Source: Paludibaculum fermentans
Lineage (GTDB): Bacteria > Acidobacteriota > Terriglobia > Bryobacterales > Bryobacteraceae
Length of the DNA: 64,000 nucleotides
Direction: 5' to 3'
Assembly: GCF_015277775.1 (NCBI RefSeq)
Contig: NZ_CP063849.1
Location: forward strand, 1,798,001-1,862,000
Positions 26,009-34,216 of the stretch are shown piece after piece. Below the pieces are notes generated by a model, which was given only the letters and a program-made list of their open reading frames with translations, was not told the DNA's origin and did not search any database. The translations under genes and the position numbers were made by a program. Every line of letters starts with the position of its first letter. The stretch's first letter is position 1.

Positions 26009-27110
26009 GCATGCACCGCCCGGGCAGATACGGCTCCACCGGAATCGGAGGCGTGCGCTTCAGAATCTGGTCCGCCAGCAGCCGCCCCGTCCCCAGCGAA
26101 GTCGTGATGCCCAAGCCTTCGTGGCCCGTCGCCAGCCACTCCCGCTGCGTGCCCGGCACCGGACCAATGAGCGGCAGCTTGTCCGGAGTCGCCGCCCGGA
26201 AACCCGTCCACGTCCGGATCGCGGTCAAACCCGTGATCTCCGGCATATACTCCGCCGCACGGCTCAACATGCGGCTGAGAATCGGCCGGTCCACCCCGCT
26301 GTGCTCCACGCCATACTGCCGCGACGACCCGATCAGCACCTGGCCCGTCTTCCGGGGCTGCGCGTTGAACGCCACCGAGTCCCCACTCAAGGAGTGCGCA
26401 CTCTTCAGGTACCCCAACTCGATCAACTGATGCCGCACAAACCCGGGATACCGGTCCGTAATCACCAGATGCCCCTTCCGCGGAGCCACCGGGATTCCCG
26501 GAGTCAGCCGCACCGCCTTCGCGCCCGCTGCATTCACCACGACCCCGGCGTCGACCACCTCACCATCCGACAGCGTCACCCCACCGTCGCGCAAGGTAAT
26601 CACGCCTACACCGGAGACCAATGTCGCGCCGCACGCGCGCAGCAGCCAGCTCGCCGCCACCGGAGGATACACCACGGAATCGCCCGGCACCAGCAACCCG
26701 CCCGCCATGCCCTTCCGCAGGTGCGGCTCTGCTTCTTCCAACTGCCGCCGGTCCAGCACCTCCACCGGCACGCCGCGCTCTTCATAGAACGCCTGCTTGC
26801 GCCGTACCTCGGCCATCTCTTCCTCGTCCGCCGCCACCCACAAGGTGCCGCAGGGCAGGTGTTCGACGCCCGCCGGCATCGCGCCCACCCGCTCCTTCCA
26901 CATCCGAGCCGAGAGGGAAGTGAGTTGGAACTGAGCCTCGGAATCGTCCATGACGACGACATGCCCCATGCCCGCCGCGGTCGCGCCGCCGCCGATCACC
27001 GACTCCTCAATCACCATCACCGACAAGCCGCCGGCCGCGCACTCATAGGCGCACGCCGCCCCCACGATCCCTCCGCCCACAATCACGACATCGGCGGAGC
27101 GCCTGCTCAT
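26001..27110 (-). CDS. lhpB: FAD-dependent DAO-family oxidoreductase, D-hydroxyproline dehydrogenase catalytic subunit
   Basis: 369 residues from [20 protein letters not shown]; an earlier in-frame ATG would add 6 residues. DAO fold: GxGxxG motif, an [21 protein letters not shown] segment and the C-terminal [18 protein letters not shown]. The domain oxidises imino or amino acids. Grouped with lhpE- and lhpF-like subunits, it is most likely the substrate-binding subunit that converts cis-4-hydroxy-D-proline to pyrroline-4-hydroxy-2-carboxylate. The start overlaps the epimerase stop by 4 bases. Confidence 0.82.
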   Translation of the reverse strand: MSRRSADVVIVGGGIVGAACAYECAAGGLSVMVIEESVIGGGATAAGMGHVVVMDDSEAQFQLTSLSARMWKERVGAMPAGVEHLPCGTLWVAADEEEMAEVRRKQAFYEERGVPVEVLDRRQLEEAEPHLRKGMAGGLLVPGDSVVYPPVAASWLLRACGATLVSGVGVITLRDGGVTLSDGEVVDAGVVVNAAGAKAVRLTPGIPVAPRKGHLVITDRYPGFVRHQLIELGYLKSAHSLSGDSVAFNAQPRKTGQVLIGSSRQYGVEHSGVDRPILSRMLSRAAEYMPEITGLTAIRTWTGFRAATPDKLPLIGPVPGTQREWLATGHEGLGITTSLGTGRLLADQILKRTPPIPVEPYLPGRCMHE

Positions 27111-28048
27111 CCCCGGATCCCCCAACAAAACGGATCATCCTCGTTTAAAACAAGCCGCGCCTCCGCGTTCACAAAGGCGCTGCCGCGAATACTCGGATAA
27201 ACCTGCCCGTCCGCCGCCCGCACGGTGCCTTCAAACACGGAGCCCACGATGCTCTCCTGCCGCCAAACCTGCCCCTCGGCGAGCTTCCCGTCGGCATGCA
27301 GACAAGCCAGCTTCGCGCTGGTGCCGGTCCCGCAGGGCGACCGGTCATACGCCTTCCCGGGACACAGCACGAAGTTCCGGCTATCGGCCACCTGGGAAGA
27401 GCCAAACACTTCGATGTGGTCGATCTCCTGACCATTCGCACCGGTAATCCCGCGAGCCGTCAGGGACTGCCGCACCTTCCACGTGAATTCGGTAAGCGCC
27501 TCGAGATTCCGGAACTCGACCCCCACCGGAGACGAGCCAATCAGGTAAAACCAGTTCCCGCCCCAGGCGATATCGCCCACAACGGTCCCATAGCCCTTCA
27601 CATCCACCGGCACGTCTTTCGCTAACCGGTAGCTGGCGACATTCGACACCGTGACGTCCCCCGACTCATGCAGCTCCGCGCTCACTTCCCCCACCGGAGT
27701 CTCGATCCGCACGGTCCCGGGAACAATCCGTTCGAGATAGGCGAGCGTGGCGACGAGCCCGATGGTCCCGTGGCCGCACATCCCCAGGTATCCGACATTA
27801 TTGAAGAAAATGACGCCTGCGGCGCATTCGCGATCCACTGGATCGCACAGCAGAGCCCCCACGACGGCATCAGAGCCGCGCGGCTCATTCACAACGGCCG
27901 ACCGGAACGCATCGTGGTCGGTCCGGAACACAGCCAACCGTTCCGCCATGGACCCCGTGCCCAAATCCGGTCCGCCGCCAATCACCACCCGGGTCGGTTC
28001 CCCGCCCGTGTGCGAATCCACCACATGCACTTCCCGCCGTATTTTCAT
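27107..28048 (-). CDS. lhpA: 4-hydroxyproline 2-epimerase (proline racemase family)
   Basis: 313 residues starting [21 protein letters not shown], the conserved family start. Two catalytic cysteines are present: Cys91 in GMCGHGTIG and Cys239 in [10 protein letters not shown] Cys at both positions separates true racemase/epimerases from the Thr-containing dehydratases. In this operon the role is epimerisation of trans-4-hydroxy-L-proline to cis-4-hydroxy-D-proline. First gene of the operon; upstream lies the repeat-rich gap. Confidence 0.9.
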   Translation of the reverse strand: MKIRREVHVVDSHTGGEPTRVVIGGGPDLGTGSMAERLAVFRTDHDAFRSAVVNEPRGSDAVVGALLCDPVDRECAAGVIFFNNVGYLGMCGHGTIGLVATLAYLERIVPGTVRIETPVGEVSAELHESGDVTVSNVASYRLAKDVPVDVKGYGTVVGDIAWGGNWFYLIGSSPVGVEFRNLEALTEFTWKVRQSLTARGITGANGQEIDHIEVFGSSQVADSRNFVLCPGKAYDRSPCGTGTSAKLACLHADGKLAEGQVWRQESIVGSVFEGTVRAADGQVYPSIRGSAFVNAEARLVLNEDDPFCWGIRG

Positions 28049-28133
28049 CGCTTCCTCTTCAGTATCCAACGACCCGCGGTAACCCACGCAAAGGAATCAT
28101 CCCGAGGCGACGTGCCCGTGGGGACGTGCCAGT

Positions 28134-28215
28134 GGGGACGTTCATCCCCTGTCCCGAAACGCAAACTATTCCGACCAGCGAAGCCGCCGAAGGTGGACAG
28201 GGCGTGAACGTCCCC
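28134..28215. repeat. GGGGACGTTC palindromic element, copy 2 (82 bp)
   Basis: Bounded by GGGGACGTTC and GAACGTCCCC, with an internal pair CCCTGTCC (28147-28154) / GGACAGGG (28195-28202). It agrees with the copy at 30464-30545 at 74 of 82 positions by direct comparison. A near copy of the left end (GGGGACGTGCC) sits about 15 bases upstream. Confidence 0.9.
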
Positions 28216-28289
28216 CACCCCCGCGTCCTCCGCCAGTCCTCCCGAACAACACCATCGCATTCAGACAACTCCGCAACCTCAACCACCCC

Positions 28290-28340
28290 CCCTCCAGCAT
28301 TACCCCCGGCGCAGCCGAAGGCGAAGCCGGGGCCAATCCC
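28290..28340. repeat. C-rich hairpin repeat, copy B
   Basis: CCTCCAGCATTACCCCCGGC is followed by a variant loop and GAAGCCGGGGCCAATCCCAA. The CCCCGGC and GCCGGGG arms can pair. The loop is longer than in copies C and D. Confidence 0.75.
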
Positions 28341-28395
28341 AACTCGAACGTAACCCCCACCACCCATCAACACCCCCATCCCAACACCGCCAACT

Positions 28396-28446
28396 GCCCC
28401 CCCAGCATTACCCCCGGCGCAAGCCGGGGGCCCGCCCCAATCCCAA
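28396..28446. repeat. C-rich hairpin repeat, copy C
   Basis: CCCCCCCAGCATTACCCCCG then CGCAAGCCGGGGGCCCGCCC. The arms CCCCCGGC / GCCGGGGG form an 8-bp stem around GCAA. The 40-odd bases around it are identical to copy D about 2.2 kb away. Confidence 0.85.
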
Positions 28447-28505
28447 CGTCACTCTCCACCACCCAACAACTCCACCTACCCTCCATCCCTCAACCAACTC
28501 CCCCG

Positions 28506-30245
28506 TCACTCATAAAACCGCCAACTCGAACGAAACTCCCGGCTCAAAGCCCCCCCCGTCAAACTCGCCCGCACCAGCTCAATCGGAATCGAATTCTCCT
28601 GCAGAATCCGGTCATGGAACGCCCGGTTCGTCATCTTCCCGGAATCCACCAGCTCCTTATGCAGCGCCCGAATCTGTAATCCACCCAACAGATACGCAGC
28701 CTGGTACAGCGGCCCATAGTCATCGCTCTCAAACGACCGCCGAACCTCCCCCGCCGCGTTATCCCGCTCATGCCCCACCCGCTCCACCAGAAAATCGATA
28801 CACTCCTGGGCCGTCATCTTCTCCAGGTGAAAACTCAGCGAGAAGATGATCCGCGCACACCGGTGCATCCGCCAGAACAGCGCGCCCACCCGGTCCTCCG
28901 GGCCTTGCTGGAACTTCATGTCCCACAGCAGCATCTCCCAGTACAACGCCCAGCCTTCCACCCCGAACGGCGTATTGAACCCTTGCCGCCACGGCCGGTA
29001 CCGGTCACTCATAAACAACTGCAGATGATGCCCGGGAATCAGCTCATGGAACACCGTCGCCCGCGAGAAGTGAATATTGTTCCCCCGCATCGACATGAGC
29101 TTCTGTTCCTGCGTCATGTCATCTGTGGGATAGGAAACACTGATCACCTCCCCACCGGTGAAGAACGGATTCACCAGTTGCCGCGACGGAGTCATCATCT
29201 CCATCCGCCAGATCTCCTTGGCCAGCGGCGGCACGGTCACCAGATCATGTTTCTCGACAAACGTTTCGGCCTCAAGAGCCAGTTGCCGGATCAGCTCCGG
29301 CTGCTGACCCGGCTCCACATGCAGCGTTTTGACCTTCTCCAGCGCCTGGTGCCAGTCGTCGCCGAACCCCATCGCCCGCGACGCCCGTTTCATCTCGTTC
29401 TCGCACCAGGCAAACTCCTTGTTCGCCAGAGCAATCAACTCCTCGGGCGTGTAGGGAATCATCTCGGCCTGCAATTCACTGATCAGGGCCTCCCGTCCAA
29501 TCGGAGAACCCACCACGGTAGTCTTGTCATCCGGCTTGACGCCGACGATCTTCTCGCGCAAAAACACGGCATACCCGTCCAATGCCTTGTCCGCGCTTTT
29601 GTAGGGATCAGCGGCCCACCACGTAAACACGGGATCGTACCCCGCGTAGAACGTATACCAGTGCTCCAGAGTCCGCCGCAGCGTCTGCACAGCCGTGGCC
29701 GCCCGATTGGCAGTCGTTTTCTTGATCCCCGAAACCCCCGGCTTCAACTCTGCCTCAATCGACTTCCGCAGCGCCTCAATCTGTTTCCGCACGGCATCCA
29801 GCGTAGCCGCCGACTTCGCCGAATCCACCTTCTCCATGCGCTGCCGAGTCTCTTCCAGGTCCACAATTGCCGCCCGGAACGGCAGCAGTGCGGCGGTCTC
29901 GGCATCGATCTTTGCGCGGAATTCCAACTGCCGTTGCGACCGCAGGATGTCATTCCGCAGCAGCAGCCAGTCGATGCGGCTCTCCTGGTTCAGCTTCTCG
30001 AAATCGAACGCCTCCACCCGAGCCAGCCATTCGGTATTGAACTTCTGGAACCGCGCCCGCCGAGCCTCGGAAGACTCCACGCGATACCGCCGTTCGAGCG
30101 CCGCCCGGTCGTTCTGATACCGCTCGATCGCCGGCCGCAGCGCACTCTGATTGCCATCAAACTCAGGATCCGCGCCAAAAACGGCGCCAACGGAAACACT
30201 CCACAGGCCAAAGACCAGGACGCGGAGAAGCAAAGGGACCTCCAT
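28506..30245 (-). CDS. Exported DUF885 family putative peptidase
   Basis: 579 residues with an N-terminal signal (LLLRVLVFGLWSVSVGAVFG). DUF885 proteins are mostly helical and carry a zinc-peptidase-like motif, here FHELIPGHHLQLF, preceded by SRATV and followed by EGWALYWEMLL, where the Glu is the likely third ligand. The length is normal for the family. Several members behave as metallo-carboxypeptidases, but this is inferred by family only. It is flanked on both sides by repeat-filled gaps. Confidence 0.88.
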   Translation of the reverse strand: MEVPLLLRVLVFGLWSVSVGAVFGADPEFDGNQSALRPAIERYQNDRAALERRYRVESSEARRARFQKFNTEWLARVEAFDFEKLNQESRIDWLLLRNDILRSQRQLEFRAKIDAETAALLPFRAAIVDLEETRQRMEKVDSAKSAATLDAVRKQIEALRKSIEAELKPGVSGIKKTTANRAATAVQTLRRTLEHWYTFYAGYDPVFTWWAADPYKSADKALDGYAVFLREKIVGVKPDDKTTVVGSPIGREALISELQAEMIPYTPEELIALANKEFAWCENEMKRASRAMGFGDDWHQALEKVKTLHVEPGQQPELIRQLALEAETFVEKHDLVTVPPLAKEIWRMEMMTPSRQLVNPFFTGGEVISVSYPTDDMTQEQKLMSMRGNNIHFSRATVFHELIPGHHLQLFMSDRYRPWRQGFNTPFGVEGWALYWEMLLWDMKFQQGPEDRVGALFWRMHRCARIIFSLSFHLEKMTAQECIDFLVERVGHERDNAAGEVRRSFESDDYGPLYQAAYLLGGLQIRALHKELVDSGKMTNRAFHDRILQENSIPIELVRASLTGGALSREFRSSWRFYE

Positions 30246-30463
30246 GCAAGCGCTTTAGTATTTCTACCGCGCAAGCCGCCCCCAGCGCCAGTCCCGGCGC
30301 CATCCGGCCCGCACGCTAATCCCCTGTCCCCCGCGATGGGGACGTTCATCCCACCGGTTCCCTTCATCCCCGATCCCAAAGCGCTGCGGACGTTCATCCC
30401 ACGAATGCCCTTCACTCCCAGTCCCCATGGGCTGGGGATGCCCATCCCCATGCCCCCCTCGCT

Positions 30464-30545
30464 GGGGACGTTCATCCCCTGTCCCAAAACGCAAACTGTT
30501 CTGAGAAACGAAGTCGCCGCAGGTGGACAGGGCGTGAACGTCCCC
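30464..30545. repeat. GGGGACGTTC palindromic element, copy 3 (82 bp)
   Basis: Same ends and internal CCCTGTCC / GGACAGGG pair as copy 2, and the same total length of 82 bases. Eight substitutions separate the two, all in the loop-side region. Confidence 0.9.
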
Positions 30546-30559
30546 TACGCCCCCAACTG

Positions 30560-30606
30560 CCCCCCCAGCATTACCCCCGGCGCAAGCCGGGGGCCCGCCG
30601 CAACAC
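30560..30606. repeat. C-rich hairpin repeat, copy D
   Basis: CCCCCCAGCATTACCCCCGG with CGCAAGCCGGGGGCCCGCC following. It is identical to copy C over the shared core and lies directly beside palindromic element copy 3. Confidence 0.85.
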
Positions 30607-30676
30607 AGAAAACGCCACCACCCCCAGCAGCGACCATCGAGCCAACCAACAAAAGGAATCGCCGAGGAGCAATCTC

Positions 30677-32731
30677 CTACTTCCGCCGCAACTTCAAAGT
30701 CATCCCCACCGTAATCGTCCGCCCATACCCCGGAGTCGCATGAATCCGCGCCATCGGCTCCTCCCCCTGCAACCGCGACTCAAAGTAATTCTGCGTCTCG
30801 TAGTAAAACCGCCCCAGCAGATTATCCACCCCAACATGGAAATCGATATTCCGGCTCACCCGCCGCGACACCCACAGATCAAACACGGTGTGCCCGGACG
30901 CCACCACGGAAGCATCCTCCCCATCCAACCGGTAGTGATCGATCGCCCGCATCCGCAACGACCCGCTCCAACTCCGCCAGCCCGACAGCGTCACTCCCGC
31001 ATTCGCCACAAAATGCGGAGCGCTATCCACATACACCCGCGGCGTCCCCAGGTAAAACGCGTTCGTTACCTTGGTGATCCCGCCATTGAACGCAACAAAC
31101 CGGTTCAGCTCCACCGAAGCCTTCGTCTCAAACCCATACGACCGGCTCGGCCCCTTGAACTCAATCGTCCCGTCATCCGGGATATACACCTGCTCGTTCG
31201 AACGCGCGATGTGAAACCCGGCGACCTGCGCTCCAAACCGCCCCGACCGGAAAGCCACGCCGGCCTGGGTGAAGTCAGTCGTGGCGACCCGCTCCATCTG
31301 CGGATTCTTCACAATCGCCCGAGCATCCGAAGTGGAAATCCCCCGTCCGTAATTCGCAAACACCGTCAACGGCACGCGATGCGAGGGCGTATACGAAGCA
31401 CTAGCCTTCGGCTGCCACCGGCCCGCACTTTGCACTCCGCTTCCCAACGGATCCACCCGGTCCGCCAGGTCAAACCGGAACGCATCAAACCGCAGCCCGC
31501 CCCCCAGCAGCAGTTTCCCCTGCAGCAGGCTGAAATTCTCCTGCACATACCCGGCGCCGTTCGTAATATCCGCCTGCGCCCGCGACGCCACACCCGTTGG
31601 CACCCGGTCCACCCGCGGATACAACCCGACGTTGATCTGGTTCGCGTGGAAGTTCGCGCCCGTCGACAGATACCCGGTCATCCCCAGGAATTTGTGCGGC
31701 CGCAGGTACTGCACATTGGCGCCCTGCTGCAGCCGCGAGTCGTGCTGCTGGAACGCATCGCCATTCACGGGATCATTCAGATAAAACGTAAAGTCCATGA
31801 AATGATCGAACAGCGACCGTCCCACAAACGCATCCACCTTCCACACCTGCCCGTTTTCGCCCTCCTGCCGCAGATACCCCGCCAGCGTCCCGTTCCATTG
31901 CTTGATTCCATTCGTCGGATTCACCGCGCCATACGGACTCAGCCGCCCCGCGATGATCTCATCCACCGGCAACTGCCCCGAGGAGTATGAATCCGCCCGG
32001 CCCGCGTTGAACTTCATCGCCACCTGGCGCCGCTCCCCAATCCGCTGCGTGACGTTGGCCGTCACATTGTCCCGCCGGTACCCCAGCGGATTCAAAAAGG
32101 GACCATTCGAGAACGACCCTTCATACGCAAACAAGGCATCCGTATTCTGCAGCGTAGGGCTATACGAGAAGAACCCGCGAGCGGTGTCATACGACCCGCC
32201 CTGCATCCGGAACGTCAGCTCATCCGGCATCGTGTCCCGAGTCAGAATGTGCACCACGCCCAGCCCGCTGAAATCGCCATATTCCGCGCTGAACGGCCCG
32301 TTGATCAGGTTCACTTCCTTGATCAGCTCCGGCGACAGGCTCTTCAGGCTGCCCAGGTAGCCCTGCCCGTGCCCCTGCGTCGCCTGGTTCTGCCCCACGC
32401 CATCGGTCAGCACCTTCAACCCGCCGCTCACCCCGCCATGATCCAAATTGAAGCCGAACCGCCGGATCTCCACGCTCTTCGCGCCGCCCTCGTGCTGCCC
32501 GGCATTGATGCCCGCATCCAGGATGTGAAAGATTTGGTCGTCCCGCGAAAACAGCGTCTTCTGCACCACCTCGCCGTTCCGCCGGTCGATCGTCACCTCC
32601 ACCGGACTGCCCTGCACAACAACACTCTGATGCAGCACCGGAATCACCGGAGCCTCGTCCTTCGGCTTGGCATCGTCCTGCGCCGCCGCAGCCGCGGCCA
32701 GCGTCAACAGGCATATCGAAAAGCGGTACAT
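30677..32731 (-). CDS. TonB-dependent outer membrane receptor
   Basis: 684 residues from MYRFSICLLTLAAAAAA (signal peptide); AAAGGA lies 5-6 bases before this ATG, which favours it over the one 6 codons earlier. The plug domain (about 40-170) has VVVQGSPVEV, FGFNLDHGGVSGGLKVLTDG, LINGPFSAEYGDFSGLGVV; the remainder is a beta-barrel of alternating strands with aromatic girdles. It would import a large or scarce substrate with energy from TonB-ExbBD. The last residue is Lys, not the usual aromatic. Divergent from an ECF sigma factor gene. Confidence 0.88.
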   Translation of the reverse strand: MYRFSICLLTLAAAAAAQDDAKPKDEAPVIPVLHQSVVVQGSPVEVTIDRRNGEVVQKTLFSRDDQIFHILDAGINAGQHEGGAKSVEIRRFGFNLDHGGVSGGLKVLTDGVGQNQATQGHGQGYLGSLKSLSPELIKEVNLINGPFSAEYGDFSGLGVVHILTRDTMPDELTFRMQGGSYDTARGFFSYSPTLQNTDALFAYEGSFSNGPFLNPLGYRRDNVTANVTQRIGERRQVAMKFNAGRADSYSSGQLPVDEIIAGRLSPYGAVNPTNGIKQWNGTLAGYLRQEGENGQVWKVDAFVGRSLFDHFMDFTFYLNDPVNGDAFQQHDSRLQQGANVQYLRPHKFLGMTGYLSTGANFHANQINVGLYPRVDRVPTGVASRAQADITNGAGYVQENFSLLQGKLLLGGGLRFDAFRFDLADRVDPLGSGVQSAGRWQPKASASYTPSHRVPLTVFANYGRGISTSDARAIVKNPQMERVATTDFTQAGVAFRSGRFGAQVAGFHIARSNEQVYIPDDGTIEFKGPSRSYGFETKASVELNRFVAFNGGITKVTNAFYLGTPRVYVDSAPHFVANAGVTLSGWRSWSGSLRMRAIDHYRLDGEDASVVASGHTVFDLWVSRRVSRNIDFHVGVDNLLGRFYYETQNYFESRLQGEEPMARIHATPGYGRTITVGMTLKLRRK

Positions 32732-32861
32732 CGGAGTCCTTTGAGGCATGGTAGCACGAACATTAAAATCGTATGCGTAAAATCCAGGAGGCTTCTCTCA
32801 CTCCTACGACATCCAACTGCAATCGGATTCCGTACATCTCCCTGAAAGGCAAAAACAGCAC

Positions 32862-33479
32862 GTGAGACCGTTTGTTTGGATGTGTGTCTGGATCCTCGTC
32901 CCGCTCGCCACCGCCCTGCTGCGGACCCCGGAAGATCGCGCCTTCCTCGAGCGCCTGAAACGCCGCGAACCCGATGCCGCGGCCGAGCTCTACGACCGCT
33001 ACGGTCGCATCGTCTACTCGCTCGTCTTCCGCATGGTGCGCAACCAGGCGGTCGCCGAGGAACTGGTGCAGGAGGCCTTCCTGCGCGTCTGGCATCGTTC
33101 GCAGTTCTTCGATGCCGACAAGGGCGGCTTCACCACCTGGATCCTCGCCGTGGCCCGCAACCAGGCCATCGACTACCTGCGCTCCGTCACCGGCCGCCAG
33201 TGGAAAGGCGAGGTCGCGATGGACCGCATGGACGAGCCCGCCCTTTTCCAGGGCATCGAAGAGGATCTCATTCAATCCGATCGCATCCACCAGGTGCGCG
33301 CCGCCATCACGAAGCTCAAGGACACCCACCGCCAGGTCATCGAACTGGCCTACTTCGAGGGCCTCTCCCAAACCGAGATCGCTGAACGCATCAGCCAGCC
33401 CCTGGGCACTGTCAAAACCTGGCTGCGCACCGGCCTCAAGCTCCTGCGCGATGAACTCGACGCGAAGGTGCCCGCATGA
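32862..33479 (+). CDS. ECF-type RNA polymerase sigma factor with hydrophobic N-terminus
   Basis: 205 residues with GTG start; an ATG 6 codons in (32880) is an alternative. Region 2: AELYDRYGRIVYSLVFRMVRN, then EELVQEAFLRVW and the DYLRS end. Region 4: QVIELAYFEGLSQTEIAERISQPLGTVKTWLRTGLKLL, a complete helix-turn-helix. Before region 2 lies a hydrophobic segment, about VWMCVWILVPLATALL, that is unusual in a cytoplasmic sigma factor. The stop overlaps the anti-sigma gene's start (ATGA), so the two are coupled. Confidence 0.93.
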   Translation: MRPFVWMCVWILVPLATALLRTPEDRAFLERLKRREPDAAAELYDRYGRIVYSLVFRMVRNQAVAEELVQEAFLRVWHRSQFFDADKGGFTTWILAVARNQAIDYLRSVTGRQWKGEVAMDRMDEPALFQGIEEDLIQSDRIHQVRAAITKLKDTHRQVIELAYFEGLSQTEIAERISQPLGTVKTWLRTGLKLLRDELDAKVPA

Positions 33480-34216
33480 ACTGCGACAAGTACATCGAGG
33501 AGTTTGAACTCTACGCGCTGGGGCTGCTCGAACCCGCCGAGCAGTCCGAACTCGGCGCCCACCTCAACACCGGCTGCGAAACCTGCCAGGCCCGCCTCCG
33601 CCGCGCCCTGGCGCTGAACTCCATGATTATGCGAAGCGTCGAAGAACTCGCGCCGCGCCGCGGCCTGCGCGGCGCGGTCATCCGCACCCTTACAGGCCGC
33701 GATCAGTCGCCCGCCTGGACCTTCCTCTGGGCCGGGCTCGCTGCCGGACTGTTGCTCCTGACGGTTTGGATGGGCAACCAGAACCACGAACAGAAGACCC
33801 TGCTGGCCGACGCCCGCCATCAGCTTGAATCGCAAAGGGTTCGCTCCGCCCGCATCCAGCAGGCCCTGGCGGTTCTAGGGGATCCCGGCACGCGCCTCGC
33901 GACAGCGGGCCGCGAAGAGGTCAAACCCCGCGCAACCTACTTCCTCAACCCGAAACGCGGTGTAGTCATGATCGGCGCCAACCTGGCGGGCCTCGATCCC
34001 GCGCATGTCTATCAGATGTGGATCATCCCCAAGGGCCAGAATCCGAAGCCCGCCGGCCTGTTCCGGCCTGACGAAGCGGGCAACGCCGTGCACCTGTTCG
34101 AGACCCAGCTTCCACCCGGAAGTACGGCAGCGCTGGCACTTAGCGTGGAACCAGAAGCCGGTTCAGCCGCCCCCACCACCACACCCATGCTCGTCGCTCC
34201 TGTGACGGGTGACTAA
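33476..34216 (+). CDS. Membrane anti-sigma factor (RskA-like)
   Basis: 246 residues. N-terminal cytoplasmic part has an HLNTGCETC zinc-binding-like motif (ZAS domain, about 1-70) that grips the sigma factor; a membrane span WTFLWAGLAAGLLLLTVWMG follows (about 80-100), then a coiled-coil stretch and a C-terminal RskA-like extracytoplasmic domain (about 150-240: VVMIGANLAGLDPAHVYQMW). It should sequester the upstream ECF sigma until a periplasmic signal releases it. Translationally coupled to that gene. Confidence 0.9.
   Translation: MNCDKYIEEFELYALGLLEPAEQSELGAHLNTGCETCQARLRRALALNSMIMRSVEELAPRRGLRGAVIRTLTGRDQSPAWTFLWAGLAAGLLLLTVWMGNQNHEQKTLLADARHQLESQRVRSARIQQALAVLGDPGTRLATAGREEVKPRATYFLNPKRGVVMIGANLAGLDPAHVYQMWIIPKGQNPKPAGLFRPDEAGNAVHLFETQLPPGSTAALALSVEPEAGSAAPTTTPMLVAPVTGD

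Larger units (their letters stand above)
28049..28505. other. Repeat-rich intergenic region
   Basis: A gap of 457 bases between the start of the hydroxyproline operon and the stop of the DUF885 gene. It holds palindromic element copy 2 and C-rich hairpin copies B and C. The remainder is C-rich with short CCACC runs and no gene. The operon promoter should lie at its left side, but I could not identify it. Confidence 0.6.
30246..30676. other. Repeat-rich intergenic region with partial element copies
   Basis: A gap of 431 bases. It contains palindromic element copy 3, C-rich hairpin copy D, and between about 30330 and 30463 several broken units: GGGGACGTTCATCCCACCGG, CGGACGTTCATCCCACG and CCCATGGGCTGGGGATG. 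The broken units look like truncated or tandemly duplicated element ends. No gene was found. Confidence 0.65.
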
